Shown piece by piece: positions 1 to 11,308 of a stretch of 64,000 nucleotides of DNA. The notes beneath the pieces are model-generated. The model was given only the letters and a program-made list of their open reading frames with translations. It searched no databases and was not told where the DNA came from. Source of the DNA: Babesia bovis T2Bo (Eukaryota; Apicomplexa; Aconoidasida; Piroplasmida; Babesiidae); contig NC_010575.1 of assembly GCF_000165395.2 (NCBI RefSeq), forward strand, positions 1,907,001 through 1,971,000, written 5' to 3'. The stretch's first letter is position 1. Every line of letters starts with the position of its first letter. The translations under genes were made by a program, and so were the position numbers.

Positions 1-57
1 TTGCCAATATCTAGCTCTCATTTCCATTTTTTGGAATTTTTGTGTAGACAATATTTG

Positions 58-2904
58 ATGGCAGCTAACTTGGAAACCGTACAGATCATCGATGGCATTG
101 AAGTACGCTTCCCGTACACCCCTTATGAGAACCAAACGGTTTATATGGAAACTGTGATTAAGGCGGTTAGACATGGGAAGAATGCATTACTGGAGTCTCC
201 CACAGGTACTGGGAAGACGTTATCACTCATTTGCTCCACGTTGGCATGTATTTGGCATACTCGTTTTAAAGATGAAACGTCGTTTAACTTGAAGCCAGTG
301 CAAACCACTTCTGAGGAAGGGTTGATGAAAACTATGCAAGATCTCAGGGACTCCATTCAACAGAAGAAAACCATTGTAAAATTTAAGGGGTCTAAAAAAC
401 TTAGGATCCTATATGCTTCTAGGACACACAATCAGCTGAAGCAGGTTATACGTGAAGCCAAGAAAACCTCATATGCTAAGGAATTTGCTTCAAAAGGGCT
501 TACTACAGTTCTGTTGGGATCCCGTGACCAATTATGCATCCACCCTGGTAAGAAAAATGCCACAGGTGAGGCATTAAACGCATTTTGCAGGAAGATGGTT
601 AAACATCAAGGATGCATGTACTACAGAGGTCTGAAGAAAAAGGAAATTTCACGGAAGATTCAATTTTACGAGTTCGTGGATATAGAGGATCTGATATCAC
701 TTGGTAAATCCACACGATGTTGTCCGTTTTATGCCTGTCGTGATGCCCATGAGTCCGCTGATGTAACTATGTTACCGTATAATTATTTATTATCCCCTAT
801 ATCACGCGATGCTATGGACATTGTGCTTGATAATGCAGTGCTTATAATTGATGAGGCCCATAATATAGAGTCCGTAGCGGAATCATCTGCTGGTTTTACC
901 ATCAGGCAGGTTGACATTGCACGATTTTTGATGGTCTTGCGACGTTTTTGCGAGTACCATATAAAGGCTATAGAATATCAAGCATCGAACAATACACAAG
1001 AGGTTGCACCCATTGACCTTTCTGCTTTGGCTAGACTGTCGGTGTCATTAAAAGGTGTAGACAGGTTCCTGACGAATGTACAATTTGAAAATCACGGTAA
1101 AGATGGTGAGCAAGGTAACAACAATGTTGCATATTCTTGGAGAGTGGGTGATATTAACCGAGCTCACGCCGTTTTCCGAGGAGTGGATATTTTGCAGTAC
1201 TTTTTACTTACCTTGGGCTTTAATGAATTGAGAGCTTGCAATATAGAAGATACTATAAGGAGCTGCATTTCTGCGATATCTGTGGATATAGATGATTTTT
1301 CTCTTGCCCATCAATCTAGCTATGAGAGTACCAAAGTAATACAGGAAGATGCTCAGATAATGAACATGTTACTCGAATTTTTGCAGCACATATTTTCTAA
1401 GGAGTTTTTTGCTTGTCCTGAGTACTTTCACGTTTTTGTAACCCATGACCGGAGGTTTGCTGATATAGATAATTCAAACACAGGTGGTGCTGACCGTGCT
1501 GCATCACAGCCTTCTGGCGGTGGCTGGAAGAACAAGGCTGCTTTTAGACAATCATCTACGTCTTCTAATAACAGTACTGAGACTAATGCCCCCTTTCCTA
1601 AGGTAATGGCGTTTGAGTGTATGCAATCTACACCGTCCTTCTTGGGTCTTCAGAATGCGGGTGTACGATCAGTCATTTTGACTTCGGGTACACTGTCACC
1701 TTTGGCTGATTTAGCAAACAGTATAGGTGGTGACAAGGTGCGTTTTGAGTACCAATTATCCAGTAGTCACATTGTGCCAGTTTCCAACTTATGTCCAAGG
1801 GTTATTACAGGAGGTGATGTTGATGGTAGCATTTTATCATCGGACTACAACAATCGATCAACCCCTTCTTACATCAAGGCTTTAGGAGAGTCTGTACTTA
1901 CATTTGTTCGATGCGTTCCGGCTGGCGTTTTGGTATTTTTTGTGTCCTACCCAGTTTTGGAGGACACAGTTAATGCATGGAAGAGCGCAGGCATATTCGC
2001 GGCCCTGGAAAAGGAGAAGCGCGTTTTTATTGAGTCCAAAGGGTCTGCAAAGAGTTTTGTTGGAAACTATTATAATCGAAATACAAATGTTGATGATACC
2101 CAGTCGCAACTTAAGGAGTACTTTACTTTGACTGATAAGGGTGTGGGATGTTTATTTCTTGGTGTTTGTAGAGGCAAGTTAGCTGAAGGTATTGATTTCA
2201 GTGACGACTCATGCCGCGGTGTTTTCCTTTGCGGTGTGCCATATCCAAATCCATATGAAGAGACCATTGCTTTAAAGATGGATTACTTGCGTAAGTTATA
2301 TGGGAAAAATAACGAAAATGTAACCCATTGGTTTACTTCCCAGGCGATCCGCGCTGTTAACCAAGCTATTGGCAGGGTGATAAGGCATATTAATGACTAT
2401 GGAGCTATAGTTTTGGCCGATCGCAGGTTTAGCGCCGAACACATATTGAAGAGTGTCAGCAGCTGGGTGACACGTAACATTATGATTAGCGACAACATGA
2501 ATGCATCAAAAATCGACATTCTAGACTTTTTCGAGAAAATGTCGACCCCTGCTATCTCCGGTAAACGTGTTAAAACACGTGCTGGCTACAGCACTTCACA
2601 TCCATCATTTGGATACAACAATCGAACTATGGCACTGCCCCTTACACCACCAAGGGATGTATCAGGTACACCCTTGGTATTCAAAAGCCGTAAGATATCT
2701 ACAACGTCAACCAATTTGCGGTCAACTATGATGGTTGATTCCAATTCCACCGGCGTTACACGAAGCAATAACACACCTGACGACTCTGCAACTGAATCAC
2801 AGCAGCGCACCGCTCCATCGCCAGTTGGCTGGGACGTAATGGACAGCTGGCATACTACTGACACAATATCACTATCTACTATTAAAAAGAGTAAAAAAGG
2901 TTAA
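58..2904 (+). CDS. RTEL1: RTEL1-type Fe-S DNA helicase (XPD/Rad3 superfamily)
   Basis: Superfamily 2 ATP-dependent DNA helicase expected to unwind D-loops and other recombination or telomere structures in the nucleus. Seen: Walker A SPTGTGKT at about residues 47-54, motif Ia YASRTHNQL, an Fe-S cluster region with cysteines in QLCIHP, AFCRKM, QGCMYY and RCCPFYAC, the Walker B box DEAH near residue 265, and C-terminal motifs GVCRGKLAEGIDF and QAIGRVIRH. The N-terminal order and the LGSRDQLCIHP segment match RTEL1 better than XPD or FANCJ. The first ATG in frame is at 58, giving 948 aa. The frame is open to the window edge, so an upstream exon cannot be excluded. The stop lies 22 bp from the stop of the convergent next gene. 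Confidence 0.9.
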   Translation: MAANLETVQIIDGIEVRFPYTPYENQTVYMETVIKAVRHGKNALLESPTGTGKTLSLICSTLACIWHTRFKDETSFNLKPVQTTSEEGLMKTMQDLRDSIQQKKTIVKFKGSKKLRILYASRTHNQLKQVIREAKKTSYAKEFASKGLTTVLLGSRDQLCIHPGKKNATGEALNAFCRKMVKHQGCMYYRGLKKKEISRKIQFYEFVDIEDLISLGKSTRCCPFYACRDAHESADVTMLPYNYLLSPISRDAMDIVLDNAVLIIDEAHNIESVAESSAGFTIRQVDIARFLMVLRRFCEYHIKAIEYQASNNTQEVAPIDLSALARLSVSLKGVDRFLTNVQFENHGKDGEQGNNNVAYSWRVGDINRAHAVFRGVDILQYFLLTLGFNELRACNIEDTIRSCISAISVDIDDFSLAHQSSYESTKVIQEDAQIMNMLLEFLQHIFSKEFFACPEYFHVFVTHDRRFADIDNSNTGGADRAASQPSGGGWKNKAAFRQSSTSSNNSTETNAPFPKVMAFECMQSTPSFLGLQNAGVRSVILTSGTLSPLADLANSIGGDKVRFEYQLSSSHIVPVSNLCPRVITGGDVDGSILSSDYNNRSTPSYIKALGESVLTFVRCVPAGVLVFFVSYPVLEDTVNAWKSAGIFAALEKEKRVFIESKGSAKSFVGNYYNRNTNVDDTQSQLKEYFTLTDKGVGCLFLGVCRGKLAEGIDFSDDSCRGVFLCGVPYPNPYEETIALKMDYLRKLYGKNNENVTHWFTSQAIRAVNQAIGRVIRHINDYGAIVLADRRFSAEHILKSVSSWVTRNIMISDNMNASKIDILDFFEKMSTPAISGKRVKTRAGYSTSHPSFGYNNRTMALPLTPPRDVSGTPLVFKSRKISTTSTNLRSTMMVDSNSTGVTRSNNTPDDSATESQQRTAPSPVGWDVMDSWHTTDTISLSTIKKSKKG

Positions 2905-2926
2905 AACTACATTATTTTTGTGACAT

Positions 2927-4111
2927 TTATCGTAGTAGGGCGACATTTTCGTCGTCCGAATCAGAAGAGTACTCAGAATCTTCGTCGTCAGAGCTGTCGT
3001 CGTCGTATTCATCATCCTCTTCTTCACTACCATTATCTTCAGAATCTGATTCCGAATCTGGCATTTCATCCAATGGATAACTTGGTTTGAAAATAGCATC
3101 CAACGCTGCGTTGGAATCCGATGGTTTTCCCTTTTGAGAGTCCATAGTTAAATCTCTCATAAGATTTTGGAATTCATCTGCTGGCGCTGCAGATTCTTCC
3201 GCCAGTCGAGCACGTTCTTCCCATTTCTTCACTTCGCCTCTAATGTAGTCTTCTATGCGCGCCAGGCTTGGGTTCATAGCTCTGATTTCAGCTAAGGATT
3301 GATTTTTGTACCGCTGTTCGATATCCTTTTCATCTAGCAGCGGGACACTGGAACCATCGTCTAGGCGCTTCCGCTTATCGCTCTTCATCTTGCGCACTCT
3401 CATAAAAATGTACCTTGTGTACAAAATAGCACAAAGGCATATAAGCACTGAGAAAAACCCAGAACTAAATGCAGCGATATATACAGGCAACCGTGCTTCA
3501 TCGGCCATGAAGAACGTATTGATATGCCTTAGATTGTCGAAGTTGTAATCTATGTTATGTGATGCAGCCCCGATTATTCTTTGACTACCTTCCTTCGAAA
3601 GTATTTTCAACGGATTGAGTTTGGGTAGCACACTACGCGTTCCACTTGGAGTGTCGATCGTAATAGCGTGAGGGTATAGTTGGCTTGGCAATGGCATGCC
3701 GAATGTTGAGTCATTTACCGACAGTCTATTCGTCATTTGGGCGTAACTGACTGCGGACAAAGATGCCATATCCCGCGGGTTTACACTGTATTGAGAATGG
3801 TCGTCCATCACATGTTTACGGATATTTGACCAAGAGTCCTTAGTTGGCAGCTTGAAATCATCATCGGTAATAGTTTGCCCTTCGATAAAACTAATTGCTT
3901 GTAATTCTCCAGGATATTCGTTACCCGATGTAGAAACATAATAATCTACAGTTGATGAATCTGATGCCGTTTCTGCGGTGCCAGTTGTATGGTTACCCCC
4001 GACTAGGCCACCTCTGTTTGATATATTGCCATGGCGCAAATGATATTCATGTCGTAAGGTGTCATTTAACCCATTTTCCGTCAAGCTTGATACCGCTTGT
4101 TTTCCCATCAT
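2927..4111 (-). CDS. single-TM protein with acidic C-terminal tail, function unknown
   Basis: 394 aa in one exon, starting at a tandem ATG-ATG. I do not recognise the family. Seen: a polar N-terminal half without a signal peptide; one hydrophobic segment at about residues 209-236 followed by a basic stop-transfer stretch (RVRKMKSDKRKR); a charged, probably coiled segment; and a highly acidic tail rich in D, E and S (about 345-388). This suggests a one-pass endomembrane or surface protein. Orientation is uncertain because no leader is visible, and a leader exon could lie upstream where an in-frame stop precedes the ATG. It is convergent with the RTEL1 gene. Confidence 0.75.
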   Translation of the reverse strand: MMGKQAVSSLTENGLNDTLRHEYHLRHGNISNRGGLVGGNHTTGTAETASDSSTVDYYVSTSGNEYPGELQAISFIEGQTITDDDFKLPTKDSWSNIRKHVMDDHSQYSVNPRDMASLSAVSYAQMTNRLSVNDSTFGMPLPSQLYPHAITIDTPSGTRSVLPKLNPLKILSKEGSQRIIGAASHNIDYNFDNLRHINTFFMADEARLPVYIAAFSSGFFSVLICLCAILYTRYIFMRVRKMKSDKRKRLDDGSSVPLLDEKDIEQRYKNQSLAEIRAMNPSLARIEDYIRGEVKKWEERARLAEESAAPADEFQNLMRDLTMDSQKGKPSDSNAALDAIFKPSYPLDEMPDSESDSEDNGSEEEDDEYDDDSSDDEDSEYSSDSDDENVALLR

Positions 4112-5049
4112 GTGAACATGCCTTGTTTACAACCGCTTAATTCTCGCAGAGGGGCAGCGATTGGTTGGCAATGCAAAAGGCAAAAAACCACCACCAGCCC
4201 CTCAAGCGAACATATTTATATAGTGACACATGCGTGCACTAGCTTGATAAAGATCCAAAAATCAAGCACTCACGATGAATACCGATCTTCCTCCAAAAAA
4301 CTGAGCGATAGTCAACCTCCGCATTAAAGTAACTTACCTTATATATACAGATTACTAAAATTTATATAACACATAACTTTGTAGCTCTTTTGGCTTTGGG
4401 AAAACTGTACAGTTACACATCCGCAAGGTAAGATGGAGTAAATGATTCATACCACACTCTCCATACGACAACGCAGTACATATACGGCTTGTCAATTATA
4501 TAAATATCATCCCTCGTTATAGTTAAACGCCTTTGTTTGAATATAATGCGCCATGATGTTTCTCGCCACGTTGTGGAATCACAACGTCGCAAGAATGCAC
4601 CGCGTTGCACATTGTGTATTCAAGGCAAGACGAAAAGGATTTCGCCTTTAATGGCAACAAATTTACCGCGATATCAAACATTTTTGGCATGTTATTGTTC
4701 CTTTTCCTTATCTTAGCAAGACCACAGCCAGTCATGGTATAACATATACCGTTATTGAAAAAATATTTCCCCGCTTTACATTGCTATATATCAACGAAAA
4801 TAAATTACTCAAAGGATCCAAGTATAAAATGTTAAAAATTCTAGTGTTAGCATACATATGAGGCAGAATAGCTTGGGTGTGTTGCCATTGACTCGTACTG
4901 TATCCTCGCCTTTTTAATCTACTAATTCTATCGTTTTACTGGTAATTTAGCGCTAATCTGTATCTCGAATATCTAAGCCTCTTAATGGCAGTTGCTACAC
5001 ATCGGGGGTTGTCCTATACATATTACGGATTCAACGATGTAACCATGTT
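4112..5049. other. intergenic region, about 940 bp
   Basis: Between the 5' end of the acidic-tail protein and the 3' end of the ataxin-2 homologue, both on the minus strand. It should hold the promoter of the former near 4112-4400 and the 3' UTR of the latter. Short ORFs here lack domain features and good splice context. No RNA gene recognised. Confidence 0.5.
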
Positions 5050-6912
5050 TCAACTTGCATTCGATGCATTGGTGTTCCGATCAGCCTTTGCCTTCGTTGG
5101 TGGTTGATTTACCATATTATAAGGCCTTCTCGTTGTAGGTAGTGGTTGCATCGCCTGGTGTGATTGCCTAGGTGAGGTATAGAACTTGGGTGTCATTTGT
5201 CGTCCGTAAGGTAGCATGTTAAGCGGTATCCCTCCTATATGGTACGCCGGGTAGGCCATTGGTGTTCCTTGTGGTAGTATTACTGCGGCCATTCCTGCTG
5301 ATGGTATTATTGCGTGTTGCGGTCTCATTGCCATAACCCCCGCCATGTGATGCATCATACTCATATCTCCCAATAAGTTGCGGTAGCTTATTTCACTGCA
5401 ATTGGGCCACATTTCATCAAAGTACTGATCCGCGTGAGGCCAATTGCGGTTGGTGTACGACGATACGTCCAGCTTGGGATATTCCATCATGGGCGAGAAT
5501 GCGTAAAACTTGCTGTTGGCTTGTGAGGAAATAGGTGCATTATCCTTTATTTTCTGCGATGATGGTACATCATTAGCAGTGGGTGACTCGCTTGCCATCT
5601 GTTGCGTGTATTAAATAGCATTATAAAACAAACCTTTGGAGGCACATGTGTTGCAACTGAACTGGGAACCGCAGCTCCCATATGAATTGAACCTTGAATA
5701 GACGAAATAGGCGTGAAACTTGACGCATTAGGGTTGAATTCGAAGGATTTCTTGGGTGGAGCTTGTATAGGTGTTGAACTAGCAGGTGTTGTTGGTTTGG
5801 TATCATGACCCGCATGCTTACTGGTTGACTTTTCCTCTGTTCTATCCTTTGACGCCGGCTTATCAGCCTTCTTGTCGTTATCGGGGGTGTGTTCACTGCG
5901 TTTTTCATCAGCAGCATGAGATTTTTGTTTACTTTCAGATTTAGAACCAGCAGCATCACCACGTGACTTCGATTTAGGTGTGGGAGCTCCTTTTTCTTCA
6001 CGTTTCTGCTCGCGCATGCTACGTGCTAACGTTTTCTTTACTACAGTTTCAGCTTCGGGATTTTCACCAGTATCATCATCCTGTTCTAGATAAGTTTCCA
6101 GTTGTGAATAGCCGCCTTGGCCATGTGGGCCCATTATTTCGGAGGCAATCTTTGCGGCCTGGTCCTGTACCTTTTGTGATACCTCGCTTAGGTTCAACTC
6201 AGTGGTATATACATTTTCATCGTAAGTGGTTTCCAAACCGAACTTTTTACGATTAGATTCAAACTGATCCCATTCAGTTTTACTTTCATTATCCAGTGAA
6301 CACAGCTTAGATTCGTCCACTGGTCCTTCTGATTTCCATTCCACCAGCTTATCATCCTGTCTTTGTCCTTTTGATTTAGATATCTCGGCATCAGTTTTGA
6401 ATTTAGCTGCGCCCTGGCGTTTACCGGTAGATGTGGAAGTTTCTGCTGAAGAACTCCCCGATACATTGGCTGCGGAGAACTTAGGGTCCCTGCTACCACC
6501 ATTTCCAAGGTGAACACCCTTAGCCATTATGTAGTTATATTCGAGACCCTGAATTATCATAGGTACACCGCCTTTTCCTTCGTCCTTCTAGGTTAAAGTG
6601 AATTGCTATAACACAAACCTACCTTATTTTGTACTACTCTTGCATTCTGTAGCGCTATATCTAGTACTTTGGTATTCTGGCGGTTCAATGTATCGAATGA
6701 GTGAAATCTTCCTTTAATCAGTTGTCCATTGACCATATTTACTAATACATCCTTGCCCTGAGCGTTGTGTTACAGTAGTTAGTTGTGTGACTTACAACAA
6801 CCCGCGACATGACATATGCTAACCGTTCTTCATTTAAACGTGTTAATGCATATAATCGCTTATCATTTCTGTAGCCATCTGATCTGTTGGCTGTGTTTGC
6901 GTTGCGAATCAT
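5050..6912 (-). CDS. Ataxin-2 homologue (LsmAD protein with PAM2 motif)
   Basis: RNA-binding regulator of mRNA translation and stability that normally binds poly(A)-binding protein and enters RNP granules. Four exons were assembled: 6912-6796, 6757-6623, 6587-5634 and 5598-5050, all joining in phase 0 through 35-38 nt introns, for 584 aa. Seen: an Lsm/SM-like fold at about residues 39-85 (GKDVLVNMVNGQLIKGRF), an LsmAD domain at about 190-255 (WDQFESNRKKFG, TYDENVYTTELN), a low-complexity Lys/Ser-rich middle, and a PAM2-type motif FEFNPNASSFTP near 380. The tail is rich in Met, Pro, Tyr and Gln. Start ATG lies in a CCACC context. The Era gene is divergent, 442 bp away. Confidence 0.88.
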
Positions 6913-7354
6913 GGTGGCTCTTTCTGTGGTATGGGTTAAACTGGAAGTTGTGACCTAGATTTAAAAACAATGTTGCATATAACTGCCGTATAAATCAAGA
7001 TTAATGTACAAGTAAGAATAATTCGTGCCTAGAACTGTTATTAAACAACATAAACGGGGATAATGCTTACAAATGGTGGGGATTAAACGACTATAAAAAC
7101 TCATTCAAAAGATAACTCTTGTTTATTTATTTAATATGTGATCGATTTTACACTAATATTTCATGTGTAACACTGAAGTTCGGGTATAAACACATTAGTA
7201 TCTTACTTAATGTTGTTTTTATTGACCTAACAATTGCTTGCTATTACGGGATAAATCTGCCCATGTATATTGTTAGCCATAGATATAGTGTTAGTTGTTG
7301 TTTATTCGCGGCCATACGAATCTATGGATTAGGGTATATGATTACTGTTCAGGC
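6913..7354. promoter_or_regulatory. divergent intergenic region, ataxin-2 / Era
   Basis: 442 bp between two start codons on opposite strands; it must contain both promoters and 5' UTRs. It is AT-rich with no repeat or RNA gene recognised. Promoter role is inferred from position only. Confidence 0.45.
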
Positions 7355-8666
7355 ATGATGCCTTCCATGATGTCTTATCTATCCTGTGTTGGCAACCACT
7401 GGTTGTTACAGTATGTTAGATTCCGTTGCATACAGGATTTGAGGTATTATTCGGGTGGAATAAGAACCATTTCGGACAATGTTGCCATTACATCTAGTGT
7501 TGATAGAGACGTAGTTGCATTTAATAGTAAAACGCCTTCTACTGTTGAGCGTCGCGGTAGCAACCATCGGAATGTACCCTATTACGGGGAGAATGCCACA
7601 AGGCAACCTGTTCCACTCAGCGTATGTCACATATATTTTAGTCATGACCACGCAGGCGAGTACCGTCACGTGGGATTCACCAATGCAGCCTCCTGATGCT
7701 TCTGTTGTGCGTGTTTCTTTGGTTGGCTTGCCTAATGCGGGCAAAAGCTCATTAATGAATATGTTACTTAATACACCGATTGCTGCAGTATCTCCCAAGG
7801 TAAATACCACGAGGGAGGATATTAAGGGCATCCTATGTTCAGACAGTTGCCAAATGGTTTTCACTGACTGTCCTGGCATACTTGAATCCCATCGCAGGCG
7901 CAAGTTTTGCGCTCCATTAGTTGACACTGCTTGGCGTGCCTATCGCGAATCTGATGTTTGTCTATTTATTATCGATGCCGTCAAACGGCCACGCGCTGAG
8001 CTATTTCGGGTGATCCGCAACCTTGCAGGGGCAACGCCTTATTCACTAGATATAGATAGGACATCAGATAAAGCACTAGATGACGACTTTGAAGATACAT
8101 TCGAAGCTTCTTCTGAGGATCGCATTCCCGTTGCACTTGTTTTAAATAAAATAGATTTGGTTAAACACAAGAAATGGGTTAAATGTCGCACAAGGGAGTT
8201 AAAAAATCATGGTGCATTTGCTGATATATTCTACACCAGTGCAAAACACGGTATAGGTGGCGAGCATATTATTACATTCCTCAAGTCCATGGCCAAATCT
8301 GGCCATTGGGCCTATCCTCCTGATATGGTCACTACAATGTCTAGGGTCCAGGTGGTAGAGCAGACTGTGCGCACGTACTTATACTGCTGGTTTAACAAGG
8401 AGCTGCCTTATCAGATTGGACAAAAGATCATTGGTTGGACTCGTGTTGACAACGGTTCATTAGTCATTGAGATGGTAGGGAATACGTGTTGGCAATATAT
8501 TGTGCAGGAGTTGTACGTCAGGAACAATAACGCCGCTAAGATAATATGTGGTATACAAGGCCGGCTGGTTAAGCAGATTCAGAAGAATGTATCTTACAGG
8601 CTTAGCAAGATGTGGAGCGATACTGTTTTCCTTTATATACACGTAAAGGTCAAGCCGTTTTCCTAA
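7355..8666 (+). CDS. ERA: Era-family GTPase, probably organellar
   Basis: GTPase that binds small-subunit rRNA and helps assemble the small ribosomal subunit; an apicoplast or mitochondrial location is inferred from the leader. Exons 7355-7621 and 7656-8666 with a 34-nt phase-0 intron give 425 aa. Seen: G1 GLPNAGKSS, G2 within VNTTRED, G3 DCPG (usually DTPG), G4 NKID, G5 TSAK, then a C-terminal KH domain ending IHVKVKPF, as in bacterial Era. The first exon supplies about 110 residues before the G domain, with a basic, Ser/Tyr-rich start typical of an organelle presequence. ATG at 7355 was chosen; 7358 is equally possible. Confidence 0.88.
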
Positions 8667-8804
8667 GATTTCCCTTCCATTGCGATAAAATGATCGATTT
8701 CAGGTCTGCAGCAGCATGATAATTTTTCCTGGAGGAAAGGTTTTAATGACCAACATATATAAACACCGTTGCGTCATTTAATACAATATCAACATGCTAA
8801 ATAC

Positions 8805-9649
8805 TTACAGTGTAAATGCTGCGTGGCGGAACTCCCTCAGTGGTACTTGCGCTATGAAATCAACCTTTAGCGGGTCAGAGTCGTACGTATACACCTACCA
8901 TAGAGAGTATATACTTGCTGAGCAGGTGGACTTGCATGGACTGAAGCATTTTTTTGTTCTTGTCGTAAAAGTATCTGTGTATTATCCGTGGTAACATGGA
9001 AAACATACAGGACTAGCATTTCTTTCAATAGCTGGTTATTACCGTTATTATTCAACTCATCTAAAGATTCATCTAGCACTAGACAGAAACCCAATGTTTT
9101 GTGTTGCATCTCTTCAAGGTTGCCTCGAAATTGCAACTCGTGTATCTGTCAAAGTGTAGCAATTAGCATACAATATATACCTCCTGTGCAACCAAAATAT
9201 CGCGCATGTGTACCCATAGATATTCCCATATCATATACTTCTCAGTGTCCATGCCCTGGTGGAGTATCTAGCGGAATTGTCTTTGTTAATTACCTCTGTA
9301 TGCATACGGCGATGTAATATCCACGTATGGACAATCCTTAGCAGAAGTTTAGCAGTTTCATCATTGGATTCAAAGCCGAATGCTGTGAAATGAGTTTAAT
9401 GTGTTGTATTTAAACTACCCTGGAGGTGCCTTGGACATTCACCCCTTGCTAGGGCTAACACACCGAATGGCTGTACCTTTATCAGCGGATTCGAAAACAG
9501 CCGTCTGGTATAATGATGTATATGTGTATGTAGTCCCACCTTAACCTTGCAAAGGTACTATCTCGCTCTGGAGGAACTGCTAATAGGTACTTCTGCACAG
9601 GCAGCTGAGGAAAACGAATCCCAGAGCGCCAAAAACGACCGATAAACAT
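8805..9649 (-). CDS. ubiquinol-cytochrome c chaperone, Cbp3/UQCC1-like
   Basis: Assembly factor for mitochondrial complex III that binds newly made cytochrome b. Reconstructed from six exons: 9649-9546, 9504-9419, 9382-9294, 9255-9181, 9145-8899 and 8851-8805. Introns are 35-47 nt and all frames join, giving 215 aa. Seen: an Arg-rich N terminus (MFIGRFWRSG) fitting a mitochondrial presequence; a core with the family layout, W-x-LHRRM then WEYLWVHMRD then LQFRGNLEEMQ and a Leu-Asp-Glu segment in place of the usual Tyr-Asp-Glu. The family call rests on this pattern. The start is 62 bp from the stop of the upstream ApiAP2 gene on the same strand. Confidence 0.65.
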
Positions 9650-9711
9650 GACATAAACGTACACACTTAATATTATAAGTGGTTTTTGTGGAAATTAGGG
9701 TGGGTGGATGT

Positions 9712-11308
9712 CTACATCTGGCATAGCGTGGTGATCATCGCGCGTTGCTCCTGTACCGGTAGCGCGCTGGGCAACACTCGATTCTGGATACAAAGCTGGA
9801 ATAAATGTAGATATTTTTCTATTTCTTCCGACTGATTAGCCGTGATGATCATCTGCAAGTGATCTGATATCTTGTTGTAACAGTGGATGTACAGCTCTCC
9901 TGGCATGTGATTGTTTTCCAAGATGCTAGGAAGACAGTTGTTGCAGAGGTCTGATAATATGTAGTTGAGAGCAACCTTGGATACATTGAGACGATTGAAA
10001 TCCTTGGTTTTCCTCGAGGTGTCGGAGCCTCCATAATAGTCGGCATTCTTTTCCAAACTAATATCAGCTTCTTAATGGATATGATTGTTAAATATGTCGA
10101 CTTACCGTACGAATTCCTCGACTTTGAAGATACGTCTTTATTCGAGTATTGAGGACGATCGTAGGACTTGCCCTGTAGACTTTTTCCAGCAGTTTTACGG
10201 CAGTCAATGGCAAGCAAACGCGCCTCTTCGAAACCGAAACGACCTACGGAGAAGTAGCGGTCCATCCTCTTGCGATTTTGGTACCACGTAGCAACCCAGT
10301 ATTGATGGTTTGCGTCATACCGCACTCCCATAACCTTGGGGAGCAACTTAGCACGACGCACCAACTCATTGGCCTCGTCCTTGTTCTTTCGGCCTTTTGA
10401 CAATGCGCGCCTTGGAGCATCCGACCCGTCCTGGTCCAATTTGGATGACATCTGGTGACCTTGCATCATGTCATGCTGATTAGGGTCCATCATCCCAGGG
10501 TGCATGTGAGAAGCTGTAAAAATATAAAAAAGCTCCATTAACACATACCGTCACCAGATTGCAGGGAGTTATCACCCACAACACCGGCGTAAGATGCCAC
10601 CATACCGCCAGACATATCATATCCTGCCGCTCCGTAACCCTGTATTTTATTAATAAAATATGGATAACGGTAGCCACAGTAACAATACAACACTCTCGAG
10701 TAACACGTGGCACCATTTGGCATTCTTGTGATGTACATTTTCAGGAAAAGGTTGTTGATACAATGAAATGTGGATTAAACATAAACTGAAACAACCAATG
10801 GAGTCAAGGGTACATCAGGTTCTTTGAGGGGAACTTCTTTCCACCATAAGATTATATTCGTCACCCGCACGTAAAATGAACAGTACGGTAACGTATTACC
10901 CACGGCATACAATAAACAGTTCCGGTAGATTAAACAACTTACCATATGTGCATCGTGAGAAACATCAGGGTTGTAATGCATACCATCTTGAGGCATGCCC
11001 ATGTAAGACGCATTGTGCCATCCTTGGTCACCATATCCACCTGAGTGAGCGTGCCCTTCTCCAGGCTGATAGTCACCAACATTGCCATCATACAGATGCT
11101 GTTCATCGGCATTCGGCACTCCGTATTGCACATCTTCATTGGCTTCACCATTATCCGGTGGATTCAAAGACACCTCAGGTAGCGTTACTACCTGCTGCTC
11201 AGAACTGTAGGAGTAATTCTCCTCGTTATCAACAAGCGGACTCGCACCATCCTCCAACCCAGCTTCGGGAGAGGCATAAGGTGGGTCCATATGGGCTGCG
11301 TCCTCCAT
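9712..11308 (-). CDS. ApiAP2 transcription factor with ACDC domain
   Basis: Sequence-specific DNA-binding regulator of the apicomplexan AP2 class. Exons 11308-10943, 10639-10549, 10513-10106 and 10067-9712 give 406 aa. Seen: an acidic, Tyr/Gly/His-rich N terminus; one AP2 domain at about residues 212-262 ([34 protein letters not shown]); and a C-terminal ACDC-type helical domain at about 310-405 ([18 protein letters not shown] to the end). The last intron uses an unusual AAG acceptor, chosen because it alone keeps the ACDC frame. The first intron is 303 nt against about 35 nt for the others, so a further exon of 3n length may be hidden there. Confidence 0.87.

Noticed and set aside
4900..4930. 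GCCTTTTTAAT string resembling the U5 snRNA loop
   Set aside because: The invariant loop is GCCTTTTAC; flanks do not pair and no Sm site is clear.
7515..7655. Alternative Era start in the second-exon frame
   Set aside because: The upstream exon joins in phase through a good 34-nt intron and supplies a leader.
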